The notes beneath the pieces were generated by a model. That model did no database searches. It was not told where the DNA came from and saw nothing but the letters and a program-made list of their open reading frames with translations. This document shows, piece after piece, positions 1 through 12,800 of a DNA stretch of 64,000 bases. Position 1 is the stretch's first letter, and the number at the start of each line of letters is the position of its first letter. The DNA is from Mugil cephalus (lineage: Eukaryota; Chordata; Actinopteri; Mugiliformes; Mugilidae). Location of the stretch: positions 12,811,001 to 12,875,000 of the forward strand of contig NC_061771.1 of assembly GCF_022458985.1 (NCBI RefSeq), given 5' to 3'. The position numbers and the translations under genes are program-made.

Positions 1-772
1 AGCTTTGTGTTTTTCCTGGGTGTTGATATCAGAATGGAGAGAGATAAACATCAGCTTCCTGGTATATAGTTTCAGTCTAAATACCTTTAAGTTTAAAGGT
101 TTCACTTTCCCCTACTACAGTCGGGCCTGCTGTGGCATGTTTTGTTGTTGTATTTGACTAAGGGGGCAAATACAGGTGGAAAAACCACAGCAGCACATAA
201 CCTCTATAGATATACTCCCACGTACGGTACATTTAAAAAAAAAAAAACAAGCAAAAAAATTCATTCAGAAGATCAACCACGAATTACTGTGTATGACTTC
301 ACCGTCGCTATTTGTTCAGCTCCCTAAGTGTGGTTGTACTGTATTTGTTGATGGCAGCGTTGGTGTCGTAAAGCTCTCCTCTTTGATTTACAAAAATCAT
401 AAATGTCTCGTACTATTTGAGCTACTGAAACAACATATCATTAGTATGATTTGTGAAAGAACGCCCTGCTAATTTTGGTTCTGCGTTTTGGGCTCGGATG
501 CATTTGTCTATAAGATTTTCTGTAGAGCAAAAGTTGTGTAGTGTGGCTGACAAAGGTGCGGCAAAACGAAAGTTTGTAACACTATATTATATAGCGGCGT
601 GAAGTGAAGCGTTCTCTCTCTTTCTCTCTCTCATTATGAAACTAGCACAAAGACTCAATCTGAAACCTCGGTTGCCTCTTGACAAATTCTGTATTGTGGA
701 CCTACGTTGGAAGCTGCGTGATCCTTCCTGGAAAATTGCGAATGCATGATCATGGGTCCTTTTGTCTTTCAG
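1..772 (+). other. lcorl intron (5' part of gene lies outside window)
   Basis: No coding exon is visible before the acceptor at 771-772. The stretch has an A-rich run near 235-247 and a CT-rich tract at about 612-632. Short open frames here show no family resemblance. I read it as intron because the first recognised exon begins mid-codon (phase 2), so earlier lcorl exons must lie upstream of the window. Confidence 0.7.
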
Positions 773-852
773 ACTGTGAACCCAACGAGGTGGATGACTG
801 GTCCCCTGAAGCGAGCTGTTCATTCTGCAGCCTTCCCCTGGACAAACTCAGT
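773..852 (+). CDS. lcorl: lcorl exon, Cys-containing N-terminal segment
   Basis: Encodes DCEPNEVDDWSPEASCSFC followed by SLPLDKLS. The acceptor is TTTGTCTTTCAG and the donor is GT|GTAAGA at 853. It enters in phase 2 and leaves in phase 0. The Cys-rich N-terminal motif resembles the segment in LCOR/LCORL proteins before the conserved core. An in-frame ATG at 679 lies upstream of the acceptor, but the strong acceptor argues against use of it as a start. Confidence 0.75.
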
Positions 853-3800
853 GTAAGAATTTTAGTCAAAACATCCCTTATTCATGTCTGCTTTTAACTA
901 ATTGTCGTGATCTTGAAAGCTGTAACAGTAACACTTGAACTTAAAATGGGAACTCAATTAAGTGACTTCCCTCTTTTTCCTCCCCATGTAGGATCAAGTT
1001 CATGCAGGCACTTCGCCGCTATCTTCCCCCTCCGACTACTCTCCTTGTCAGGCCCCAATCACCTCCGAGAGCAGCCAGTCAGCTCACAGGTTCCTCCAGG
1101 CCGTGTTTCAGAAGAAAGGTGAGTCCAGCACATCTGCAGCTTGTGAGCCACTGCACAAAACTGGCAGATTTTCCTTAACTATCTACATATAAGAACTAGC
1201 AACAACAACAGTGTTCTTATTCATTGTGGTTGAAAAACAGCACAGATTTGATTAGTTTTCCTGGAAAAACTCTAGATTGCTTTGTCACATACCATGTGTT
1301 TGCACATGTTGCATACAGATCTGAGATTTCCTTCTAAACACACTGAACATTATATTCAAGTAACGTCCTGGTTGCTCTGGACAGATCTGCCCTTGTATTT
1401 AACCTTCCTGTTGTGTTCGGGTCAAATTTGAAAGATTTACACCTTAAAACAATCATAATTACTGTGTTTTACATCTGAATGCCTCAAGGCCTCATGATAT
1501 CCTCCACACTATGATGATCACCTCCTTGTTACACCTGTGGTGTTCCCGGTCAAAAGTGACCGCCATAGGAAATGAATGGGTATCCAGCCTATATTCATCC
1601 ATCAGACAGAAAACGTCCCCATACACACCACCCCAACTCACTCACACACATTTCATACTGAACAATGTCTTTTGCGGGTGCACATCTCTTTCCCACGCTT
1701 GTGTGCCGATCCTCCCACGTGAACCACACGAGCTTGATGTTTGCCTTGCACTCCTTTTACTCTGAGCACAACGAGTAGGTCGACTGACCAAGCGGTTCTC
1801 TGTCGAAGAGGTTCTGGTCCAGGTTTTTGGACGTGATAAAGTGGGCACTGAATTTGAACCGGAGATGGAGGAGGATGTCGCGGAAGTGGAAGACAACACA
1901 GATTTTGATCCAGACTCTGAGGAGACTGACCAATCAACAGATGGAGAGGGAGAGGCACCGGAAGAACAGGCCCCTGAGGAGACATTCCAGTCCAAGAGTG
2001 GACACTTGCCCTGGTCTTCATCCCCCAAGGAGAGAGGAAGTAGAGCGAGAGTGGAAAACACGATAAAGATGACGCCAGGGCCAACACGGTCTGCGACATG
2101 TCGTGTGGATGACATCAAGTCCAGCTTCCAACTCTTTTTTGCCACAGTCTATTGAGGGAATTATACTGGAGATGACAAACCTGGAGGGGACGCGTGTTTG
2201 GGGGGACACCTGGAGAGAAATCGACTTGGTAGACCTCCAAGCCTACATACGTGTGTTGGTTTTAGCAGGAGTATATCTTTCAAACAATGAAGCTGCAGAA
2301 GTCTAGCAGGCCTATATTCCAGACAACAGTTTCATGTCCTTTCAAGAATTATTCGATTTGATAACAGAGATACACGACCCGTCCGCTGGCAAAATGACAA
2401 ACTGGAAGACGTCAGCAACACTTGGGACAGGTGGTTGGAGCGCCTACCACTTATGTACAATCCAGGCCCTGAGGTGACAGTTGATGAGCGCCTGGTTCCT
2501 TTCAGAGGTCGCTGTTCCTTCAAGGTGTACGTTCCAAGCAAACCAGGGAAATATGGAATAAAGATCTGGGCAGCGTGCGACGCCAGGAGCAGCTACGCCT
2601 GGAATATGCAGGTACACATGGGGAAACCCAGCACTGTGGAAAGGACCGAAAAAACCAGGGCATGGACATGACAACCGGTCTCCAAGGGCATAATGTCACA
2701 CGTGACAACTTCTTCACATCACATGCTCTTGGTCAGGAGCTGCTGAAAAGAAAGCTCACCATGGTGGGGACAGTGAGGAAGAACAAACCCCCTGCACTCG
2801 TATCGACCAGAGGAAGGAGGCACCCTCATCAAAATTGGCTTTCACTGACACACGCTCTTGTGTCATATGTTCCCAAGAAGAATAGAAATGTCATCCTGAT
2901 GAGTACGCTACACAAAGACGCCGCTGTCGGCACCACAGAAGACAGGTAGCCCCCTTATGATCCAGGGCTACAACAAGAACAAAGGAGGCGCTGACTGCCT
3001 TGATAAGGTAATGTGAAGTTTCATCCATCATGCATTTTATTTTATTCTTATTTATGTGAATCATAGCATTTTGTGTACGACAGATTCAATATTGTTCCCA
3101 GTCTCTTATTTATTGTTCCTATTATTCCAGCTCACACCTGCAAGCGAACGACAGCGCGCTGGCCTGTGGTGCTGTTCCACAACATCCTTGATGTGTCTGC
3201 TTTCAACTCACATGTGGTGTGGACGGCCATCGACCCAACCTGGAATCAGGGGAGAAGTTTTGCGAGGAGGCTTTTCCTAGCAGAGCTGGGGAATGCTTTG
3301 GTGATGGCACCAGCACATTCCCCACACACCAGCCTCTGCCAGTCTGGTTAGGAGTGTGCAGGCCCCAGACGCTGCCCTGGCTACTCTCCTGCCAACAAGG
3401 ACATGGGTGGAAGAGGAAGCGCTGTGAGCTCTGTGCGCCTGGAGACAACAAAACAAGCCTGAGATGCTGCAAATGTAGCCTTTTGTTTGCAAGGCCCACT
3501 CTGACCTGAGAGTCACATGCCACTCATGTGCTTGAACACACACACACACAACTTTATGTTGAGTTTAGACTTTGGTTTTCCATTTATTTTTTACACTACA
3601 TGTTCATTTTGTAATAAATTTTCACTGCAGTCATTTCATGTCTAATTCTATAAATTCATGTTAAACACTTTGAGACATTGTTCACAGCTGAAGAATGTTG
3701 AATAAAAATTTGGTGGTGACAAATGGTTTTTGTGCTAATTTAAGAGCAGTTAAAACAGACCGGTCAATTTTGACCGGGGGACACTAAAGCAAAGGGCGAG

Positions 3801-6800
3801 AGGTGAACACGACAAGAGGGCATTTATCAAGGTACAATGATTTGCATATAACTGAGTGCAAGCAAGCGTAAGATGTCCTGAAGTCTGTGTGAGTGTCCTC
3901 AAGGAATGAATGAAGTCAGCCCAAGGGCTACCCAGAAAATATATTTTAGACAAGGCTTAGATTGAGGTCGACAATGTATAACACGTCTTTGTGCAGGTGG
4001 ATGTGAATGAAATCTTCAGTGTTGTGACATGGCAGTAACTTTATGGTAACCATTTATGGAACTATTGGGTAATAAAACAGGGGTGACCTGAGGTATTATT
4101 TTATTACTATTATTATTATTGTTTTATTTTATTTTTTTGACCCCTGATCCCATACCAGTCTTTCAATATTTATTATCAGCCTTTCCACATCCTTAAATAA
4201 ACAAAATCCCCTTAAGGCTTTTCTTATCTTACTTATTTTCTCCTAGATCACATACACAGTGAATAACGATCAGATCATTTAAAAAAATTCCTGAATCGTC
4301 CCCGATGCCATGTCTCTACCAGTCTCCCGGTCGGGACATCCCAAGTATAGCAAAGTATACTGTTAATGGGATAAGTTGTCTGTGTGTTTTAAATTGCTAG
4401 TAAATTTATTTAGTGTGATTTTTATTTATTTTTTGCAACTTTACCTGTACAGCACTGGAACCAACACATTTATGACATTGGATTTGTGCAAAATGCCTTT
4501 TTCTTCTGGATGATGCTTGTTATGTAAAAGTTGAAAGCACCAATTTTAACTCTCATTTGCATCTGTGCTTCCTTTGTCAGATGTGCCCCTGGCCTGTGAT
4601 TCCAACATACCTCTGATTGCCCAGGAGCTGATGAGGAAGATGATACATCAGTTTGCGCTGGAGTACGCGTCCAAGTGCGTACTCCACACTAACGCCAATG
4701 GTGTCACGAGGACCTCGTCGCCTGCGTCAGAAACGTCAGATGCTCCTCTGGACCTCACAGTAAGCCGAGCACAGGACGAGAAAGAGAGTGAACCTGGACC
4801 AGGTGGGGACAGCATTTAATGCAGCCGACAATTAAATGTGTCGAGTTGTTTTTTCCGGCGAGCCCGGACTCTGACTCAAACTTTAATCTGCTTAAATGAA
4901 CTTGCCCTGTGACAGATGGCGTGCTGGACCTCTCCAACCGTAACCCGGCCTGCTCCGCAACGTCCTCCTCCTCCTCATCATCTAATCACAAAGCATCAGG
5001 GTAAGAGTTGTGTAAATCTTATATTGGTTCTGAATAAGACAACAAAAGTCGTAACCACAATGACTTCAGAGAAATCCACCTTTCTGAGTTCTGTTCATAT
5101 CATGGGTATTGGGAGGTCAGCTTCGATACTGTGCTGTAAAACTCTTAATTTTTACGAGCTCAGTTTGTTTGTAGCCAATTCATTGACGCATCTCCAGCCC
5201 AAATGTTACTTACACTCCTTTTTCTGGCAGTCATTTGTATAATTGCAAGTCTTTCTTAAAAAAAAAAAAGAAAAACAGCTAGCTGGTGTTTGGTTCTTTG
5301 GGGTTGACTCTTTTATCTCTTGAGCGGTAACGTCACAGCAGTGGCCGTATATAACATTCGAGTTCAGGATTGTACAATGAGAACATTGCAATACCTCTCA
5401 ATGATTTCACCTCCTTTTTTTTTTTTTGTTACTGATCCAGTTATAATGAGTTTGATTATCCAACCTTCAAGCATGTAGGACTCTCACTGAAGGATATCAC
5501 AAATCTACAGGGGTTGTATGCGAGCAGCAAAGTAACCCCAGCCATTCACAGACTGTCCCACCTGGACGTGAAGAGGCTTTGCCACACACACACAAAGAAT
5601 TGTGTGTGCGTGAGAGACACGCAGCAGTGTGTGGATGCGCGTGCGGGTGTGTGAGTGTGTGTGAGCGCCCAGAAACAGACTGAGATCATACAGACATGAA
5701 AGTCACAGTGATGTTACCAACACAAGGCATAAAGGAGTGGACCCCTCGTTCTACACCCCCCCCTGTCCCCTATGCCAAACTCAAACCCCCTCCATCACCT
5801 CCATCCTGACCCTGCTGTTTGGTCCTCCCATCCCTAGGAGGCAGCACAGGCAGAAGGAGGAGTACGCTGAAAGGAGCTGGGAGCTGTCTGAAGGGCTGCT
5901 GTCCAAGGCTTTGAAGGATATACGTTCAGGGAGGCTGCAGGAGCAACGGGCCGCGTTGCTTTATGGAATACCCCTCCAGACCCTCAGGCAAGGTCTGGAC
6001 GGCCGGCCTGAGGGCAGGCTGGGAGCGCTGCAGCAAGTCACGCCGGGAAGCAGAGATTTCAGGGATGAACTGACGTCGTGCAACGTGATGTCGTCGATGT
6101 TGGGCGGCGAAGCCCGTCTCGTCCTGCAGAAGGTGGCAGCGTGGGCAGAGCGGGCGGAAATCGGAGGAGCGGCAGAGGAGCACGGAGACTTGAGTTTCCC
6201 TTCGTCCGCGCTCACCTTTTACCAATCGAGCGGTCTTCAAAAGACCCTCCCTCACTGTTTTCCCCAGCTCAGGGATGCCCTTCAGCCTCCATCAAGCCCC
6301 ACCCCGAGCCTGGAGCCGCCCACGCCCCTGCGTATCCCTCAGGTTCGTTGCGCGTCCGACCACAACAGGCCGGCGTTGGCGGAGAACTCGGCCGACAACC
6401 CGCATCACCGTACCTCATCGGCCGAAGGTGCTGCCAGTTCGTCGTCAGCAGCTGCCAGGCCTTCGACTCTCTTCAAACTCAGACCTCCGTTCTTGGCACA
6501 GGGCTGCCCGAGCAGTGCCAGCCAGTCACCTCATCGCCTGGGACCGCGTGGATCCTCACTGGATGAGTCAGAAGAAGGTTGCCGGGATAAAGACAAGCAA
6601 CCGAGGAAGAAGCGCGGCAGATACCGCCAGTACGACCACGAACTGTTGGAGGAGGCCATCACCATGGTGATGGCGGGTCGCATGAGTGTTTCCAAGGCCC
6701 AAGGGGTTTATGGGGTGCCCCATAGCACACTGGAATACAAAGTCAAAGAGCGCACAGGAACACTGAAGAATCCTCCCAAGAAGAAATCTGCCAACTTTTG

Positions 6801-6894
6801 TTCATCCGGTTCCAACTTGTCTGGCTCTGGTACCGTGACCAGTTCCACTTTCTCAGGGAGTCTCGCCTCAGCTGCAGATGCAAAGAGGTTCTAG
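773..6894 (+). CDS. lcorl: lcorl short isoform with psq helix-turn-helix last exon
   Basis: Alternative product sharing exons 773-852, 992-1118, 4581-4802 and 4916-5000 with the long isoform, then using exon 5838-6894 (acceptor CCCATCCCTAG at 5827-5837, stop TAG 6892-6894). The join is in phase 2 (GG|G) and gives 522 residues in the window. Near the C-terminus KKRGRYRQYDHELLEEA and the following VYGVPHSTLEYKVKERTG form the psq-type HTH DNA-binding domain that defines LCOR/LCORL, followed by a basic NPPKKK tail. A second, diverged psq-like block (IRSGRLQEQRAALLYGIPLQ) sits about 55 residues before the end of the first third of the exon. In mammals the short isoform is the DNA-binding form without the PRC2-binding region. 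Candidate polyadenylation signals are AATAAA at 7893-7898 and 10813-10818. Confidence 0.87.
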
Positions 6895-9800
6895 ACCACA
6901 AAACGCCTCAAGAACTCCTCAACACTTGAACAGATGACCTCTTACAAGATTCATGTTTTCTGGAGACACTTGTTAAAACACAACATATGCCTTTACAAAA
7001 TAGACGGATATAAATATTCAGGTCTTTTAACTATGTGTCTGTAATGTGATGGTCATACTTTTAAGCTGTATTTCTTTAGCCTTGTCCTGGATTTTATTCA
7101 AAGCATAAACCAAGTACTGGAAAGTCTTGGTGCTCAGTGCAGCTGTTGCTTATGGGGGCTGCTGAACTTAACACCTCAGCTTCAGTTTTTAAAGCGTCAG
7201 ATCTTGAAAGTTATGGCTTGCGTTATTTTGTCCGATTGTTATCATCAAATCCCATAGAGAGACCAAAACTTTAAACCTGACTTTAAGTCAGGACAGAACC
7301 CGATCTGTTAAAATTGTGCCACGGTCTTACAGGTGTGCATTAGAGTATTGTTTTCATATTATTTATGGACGAGCGTTGGAGTTATGCCATTACTTTCTAT
7401 TTATTATCCACATTAGTTGGTGGTCAAACAAAACATTGATCACCAAAAAAAAAAAAACACTACCTGTCTCTATTTTGATAGGTTACTTGTTCTTGTCATC
7501 TTACAAACAACAACATATATATGCATATATGTTCACTCCAGCTTCAACTATTTTGCTTTTGTCCTCTGGATTTGCAGGATATTTTCAATAATTTCATAAT
7601 TTCCAAATATTTTAGGCTTGATATTTTATGAAAACAATCATTAGTTACAGGCTCATTTGTAAAGATAAATCAGATAGTTTTGAAATCGATTGGGGATCTC
7701 TTGGTAATGTTGATATAAAATAATAGCAGTCGTATCTTTAAAGACCTCCGGGATGTTTTTAACTTTTTTTTTTTTTTTTTGGAAGTTACACAGCTCAGTT
7801 TCATTTTAGTGAAAACACTGACATGATTGTTTTCCAAAAGATTGCACAGGACCAAGTGTGAGAAACCCAGTCGTGATCTCTTAGACCCAAGGAATAAAGT
7901 GTGACTCTCATATTTGCTAGCTGATTATTAGGTTATTCAGGTTTGATTCAACTCTTAAAGCTCCCGTCGACGGAGCGTTGATGATTGTCATTTGCAGCTT
8001 TCTATCTCTCTCTGGGTATCTTGCCTAGAGTATTCAAGTGACTTAGAGCCATTGTAACAAATTAAAAACTCATTACTCTTGTTAGACACCTCTACAAACA
8101 GGAAGATTGTACAGTTTAAATGCTGTGGTGGCTAAATCTTAAGTATGAGTTTTTGTGTAAGAGATTAGCTTAAGAAAGCCATTTTTTTTCCCCCCCTCTC
8201 TTTTTGTGCAAGCTAGTCTGAGCATTATATTGAGTGTAGTTGGAATGCAAATGTGCAGCATGTTTTAAAATGTGCACTGATAAGCTTGGGAAATGTATGT
8301 TATTGTGTACTGTTTGTGAAAGATGTTCTTTTAGTATCTCAGATATTTACTAATTCTGCTACTGTAGCTGTATTACTGTAAACCTCATACATGACTGCTG
8401 CTTAACTTTACGGAATAGTTTTCCTGGCACAAAGACGGGTCGCCATGACAAAAAAAAAAACAAAAACAAAAAACAACTCATTGAACTCACGATTCAAACG
8501 TGACTTGCAGTGTAATGCATGAAGCCTGGATGACGGCTAATTGTAGTGGTTGCTTGTGTCAGCTACTGGTGGTTATAGCAGTTTGAAGTTTTGGAAGGGG
8601 GGGGGGGAGAAACGTCGGCAGTACAAGGTTTACAGGCCTCTTTGTCTGTGTCTGGGAAAATGCAGAATGTTACGTCTACTCTCACGCTGCCTCTCAGATC
8701 GGCCTTTTCCGTTAACAGCGCTACTACCAAAGCAGCATTTCAGGGTTAGCCACACAAAGCTGCTTCAGTTTGTTTCGCTGCAATGTTAGGCTGCCTGTGT
8801 CTCACTGTTTCTCTCATCGCGCTCTCTAACCTCGTTGCCACATATACCTCTGAACTTTATCTGCCTGTAGCCCACTGTCAGGTTTTACACGAGCACCTCT
8901 GTGTTAGGAGACTGAATCTGCTGGGTTAAGAGCTCTTATTAGCTTAGGAAGACACATGAACTCTCTGTCTCTCAAGGAACTACACCTAAGTGTTAATTTG
9001 TTGCCACCAACAACGCTCGGAGCCTTTCGGACTTTGCATTAAGATCCAATCTGGGCTACCCACTTTGAAGTGACCGGCTTTAGGGGCGTGTTTTCAGATG
9101 TGCCATTAACATACGTTTCCAAATGCATCTCCGGATCTGACCTCAGTTTTGCGCTAAATATGCAGTTAAACCCCAACGTCATTTGGGACACAGCAGCAGA
9201 ATAATTTAACAGCCGATGTCTCTGATGGATCTGTACCGCTGCTCCAGAACCGAGAATAGCACTGTTTCATGTGTACGTACTATTGATTGCTCGCATTTGA
9301 ACTTAATTTGTGAATTCTTACTTGGATTTATTACATTTTTAGTCAGTTAACATCTACAAGGACAGGATATTTTTAAAAGGCTCTCATTCTTAATGATCAA
9401 AAATCTACTTCTTTTTTAAATTTTTATCTGAATCAATGAGACGGAACTCTGCTGAAGTAAAAGTGTGTACAGGTTGTGTATAGGAAGTCTTTAATGCGAC
9501 TCAGGACACATTGTGTTCACACTACAAAGGAATGTGGACACATGTGAACCAGACCACCTCCAAATGAGGCCAGATCTCTCAATCTCGATGTGCCCTTTTG
9601 GTGTTCACACCCATCTTCTACGTGATTGGATCGCCCATGTCGGATCTTAATGCAAAGTCTCAACAGGCCCTGAAACTTCACTTACATAGCCAACCATTTG
9701 GAGTGGATGTTGCTTAAAATGGTTGAAGGTCTGCCCTGTCGCATTTACAGAAGATCTGCCACGATCTTGGCGATGTACTTTGGTTGTGTTTGTTGTTTGT

Positions 9801-12800
9801 CATTTCAAGGTTAATTGTGAAGCTATATTATTTTTTTAAGCTTTCTGTCACAAGGTTGTGTGACATTTCAGTCTTTGTAATTTTTACAACTATACAAATA
9901 CGACGTCTCCTGAATGTCTCTGCTCATACTGGTCCATGGTGGCCGTGTACAGGACACGGCTTAGAGCAGCACGTTGTCTCTACTCTGGGAGCTTTCTGCT
10001 ATTTATATCAAAGGGCCAGTTTGTAAACAAACCCAAACACCTCTTCAGAAATAGAATAAGTTAATTATGTAATTGTATAAGCTTAATTGCAGTATATTCT
10101 GGGAACACACCTGTGCTTTGCGCTTAAAGCATATTTCTGTTTGCTGAACGGAATTGCTGGCAAATATTTGCTACTTTGTAGAAATCTGCTATTTATGCAT
10201 AAATCATTTATTGCACTATGATTTCCAAGATGCATTTTTATTGTAGACACCTGTTTTGTGTTGTTACTGCATACTTATTTATTGATTGTGCTTCAGAACT
10301 GTGATTTTACTAGTTTGATCGTTGTAGTTCTTGATTTGTAATCGGGCACTTTGATGCAATGTGATATGTGTATTGCTTCAACTGCATGAACACTTTTTAG
10401 ATGTTAGCTTATTTATTTAGTCCAAAAACACTGACCTGGCTATTGTGGTTGTTTAATGCTTATTTTACTGTTAAATTATTTAAATGATTAAAAAAAAGCT
10501 ATTTGGTTTTGATGACAAACTCAACAATAATACAACAGAATGTAACACACTTATTTAAGGTCGTAACAAGGACTGGATACAGACAAAAAAAAATCCACTA
10601 TCAAACACAAAAATATTTATGTTATTAAATCAATGATTTGATTCTATAATAAAATATATCACTCCTAGGATCTGTTGGCTGATTCAAACTGAGTTTTCTT
10701 GTAACTGTTGGTTTGTTGGTAAAAGTGCTTGAAAAACATTCAGTTTGAGCGTTTCTACAATCGTTCCTTCTGCTTTTAGCAGAATGTTATCATTTAGTCT
10801 CAGCAGCTGATCAATAAAAACAGTTCTCGAATCTAATCAGTAGCCTGTTGTCTTTCTACTGACCGAATGGCTTTTCTCATAGTTCTTCATGATATTAACA
10901 GTTGGTGAAGATCATTTCTCTTTTAATTTGTTCTCTTTTCCAAGAACCTGACTTATTATTTTGGTTTGAGAGGTTTTGCCTTGATAAAACTAGCTAGAAC
11001 TGTATTTATAAGGCAGCTGTGTATTTTCAGTGCATACCCATCTATGACCAATGATGTGACATCTATACATAGCTATTATGTTGTCATTTTGATCAGTTAA
11101 AACCTTCTAACGTCAGTATTTGTATTTTTGCTTCTAGCTCCTTGCTGCCATTGTTGACAGAAGATCTGGGACTACGAGGGACTAGGTTTCGTCAGAGTTC
11201 GGCGTTGGCTGCTGTTCTCAGTTCTCTCTGCCTGACCCACCAATCCTTACTCTACCAGATCCTGAAGCTGGCACACCAGGAAATGTCGCTGTCATTCGTT
11301 AACCACAGACCAGTTGGTCAGACTGAATGTCACTGTGATGTTAAGCCACAGAATAACATTACCCCTCATTCTTTTGCATTTAGTGAATTTAAAGACCAAA
11401 ACCGCAGCTTGTGCTTAACTTTAAGCGATTGTGATCATCAAAGTAATGGCAGTGCAGTGTACCATCCAGAAGACTCCAAGTCCAGTTGTAGTATCCATCA
11501 CCACAAAGACTGTAACAGGGAAGGTCAGCATGGTTCAAGCTACTGCTGTGTGCAGAAATGCAGGATGGAAACATACACGGTTTTGTGCTCCAAGAGCCTG
11601 CACTGCATGTCCTGCCAACGCCTGACTACAAGTTGTATGAACAACAGAGCAAGTTCATTTGCATCCTCTCATCCTTTATCTCAATCTCATTCACTTTGCA
11701 CTCCCTCCTCTGGTTTATGCATTTCCTCATCAATTTGTTGTAACCAACACAACTGCCACGCTTGTCCCAAACTTCCGAACCACACCTGTCTGACACATGC
11801 CAGGCATACAAGGGAAAAAGGTGCTGGAGATGGGGATCCTCCTTGTCCAGTCCTCAACAGAGAGCAGAGCCCTTCTCCACCCCCTCTCTCCCCTATCCCC
11901 TCAGACATCAGTAAGAAAACTGATGAAAAACCACCTTTTCTCCTCTGTCACAGACAAGAGGAAGAAATTGAAGTAATTGTTAAAAGTGGTCCTGTGAGTC
12001 CAAGCCTCCAGGAAGCAGATGTGGAGACAGCTACAGCACATGAGCTATACTCTAAATCCCCAGAAAGTGGTCAGACTGAACAAAACCCAAGTGGGACTTT
12101 ACTGCAAGTTGTTATGAATCGCTTCAGTGAGAAACTGGAGACAATCAGACCTCTGGACAAGGACCCAACTCTGGTTTCTACAACCATTTATGTTTCTGAA
12201 AAGGAGCAACTGCCTTCTCCCTCAACCAGCCAGAACCAGTTACATGGTGATGCCCATCTGACTGAAATCATCACGACTGTGCTTCACACAGGCAGTGCCA
12301 GTGACTACAGTCTCAGTGAGCTATTCAAGCGCCATGATAATGGAACTAAGTCACCTAAAACCCGCCTCCGTTGTCGCCAGGAGGTCCTTGCTGCTTTAGC
12401 AACGCCCGCTGATGATGCTTCAACTAGAAGGCATACCCGACAAATTAAACGGGAGCTTGCCATGTTGGATCAGTCCTGCAATAAGAGAAAAGTGCCACCA
12501 GCAAAGAAGGCGAGACTGAAAGATGACAATGTCACTATAACTACATCATGCACTAAGTCAGACCAACTTAAAAATGTGTCTACAAGAGATACTGAGGATG
12601 GTGTAGAGAGTCATAGTATTAGTGAGGGATCGCTGAACATGCTTTGTGGAGAAAGTAGTAAAGTAGTGAAAGAAGAGATGCAGACTGCAGCAGTAACAGA
12701 AGAAGTTCAGATAATTAAAGAAAGAGAAGAGAAAGAAAAGGAAATATCCAGGGATGAAAACAGTTTCTCTCTCTCAGGAACTATAGTACACACTTTTAAC

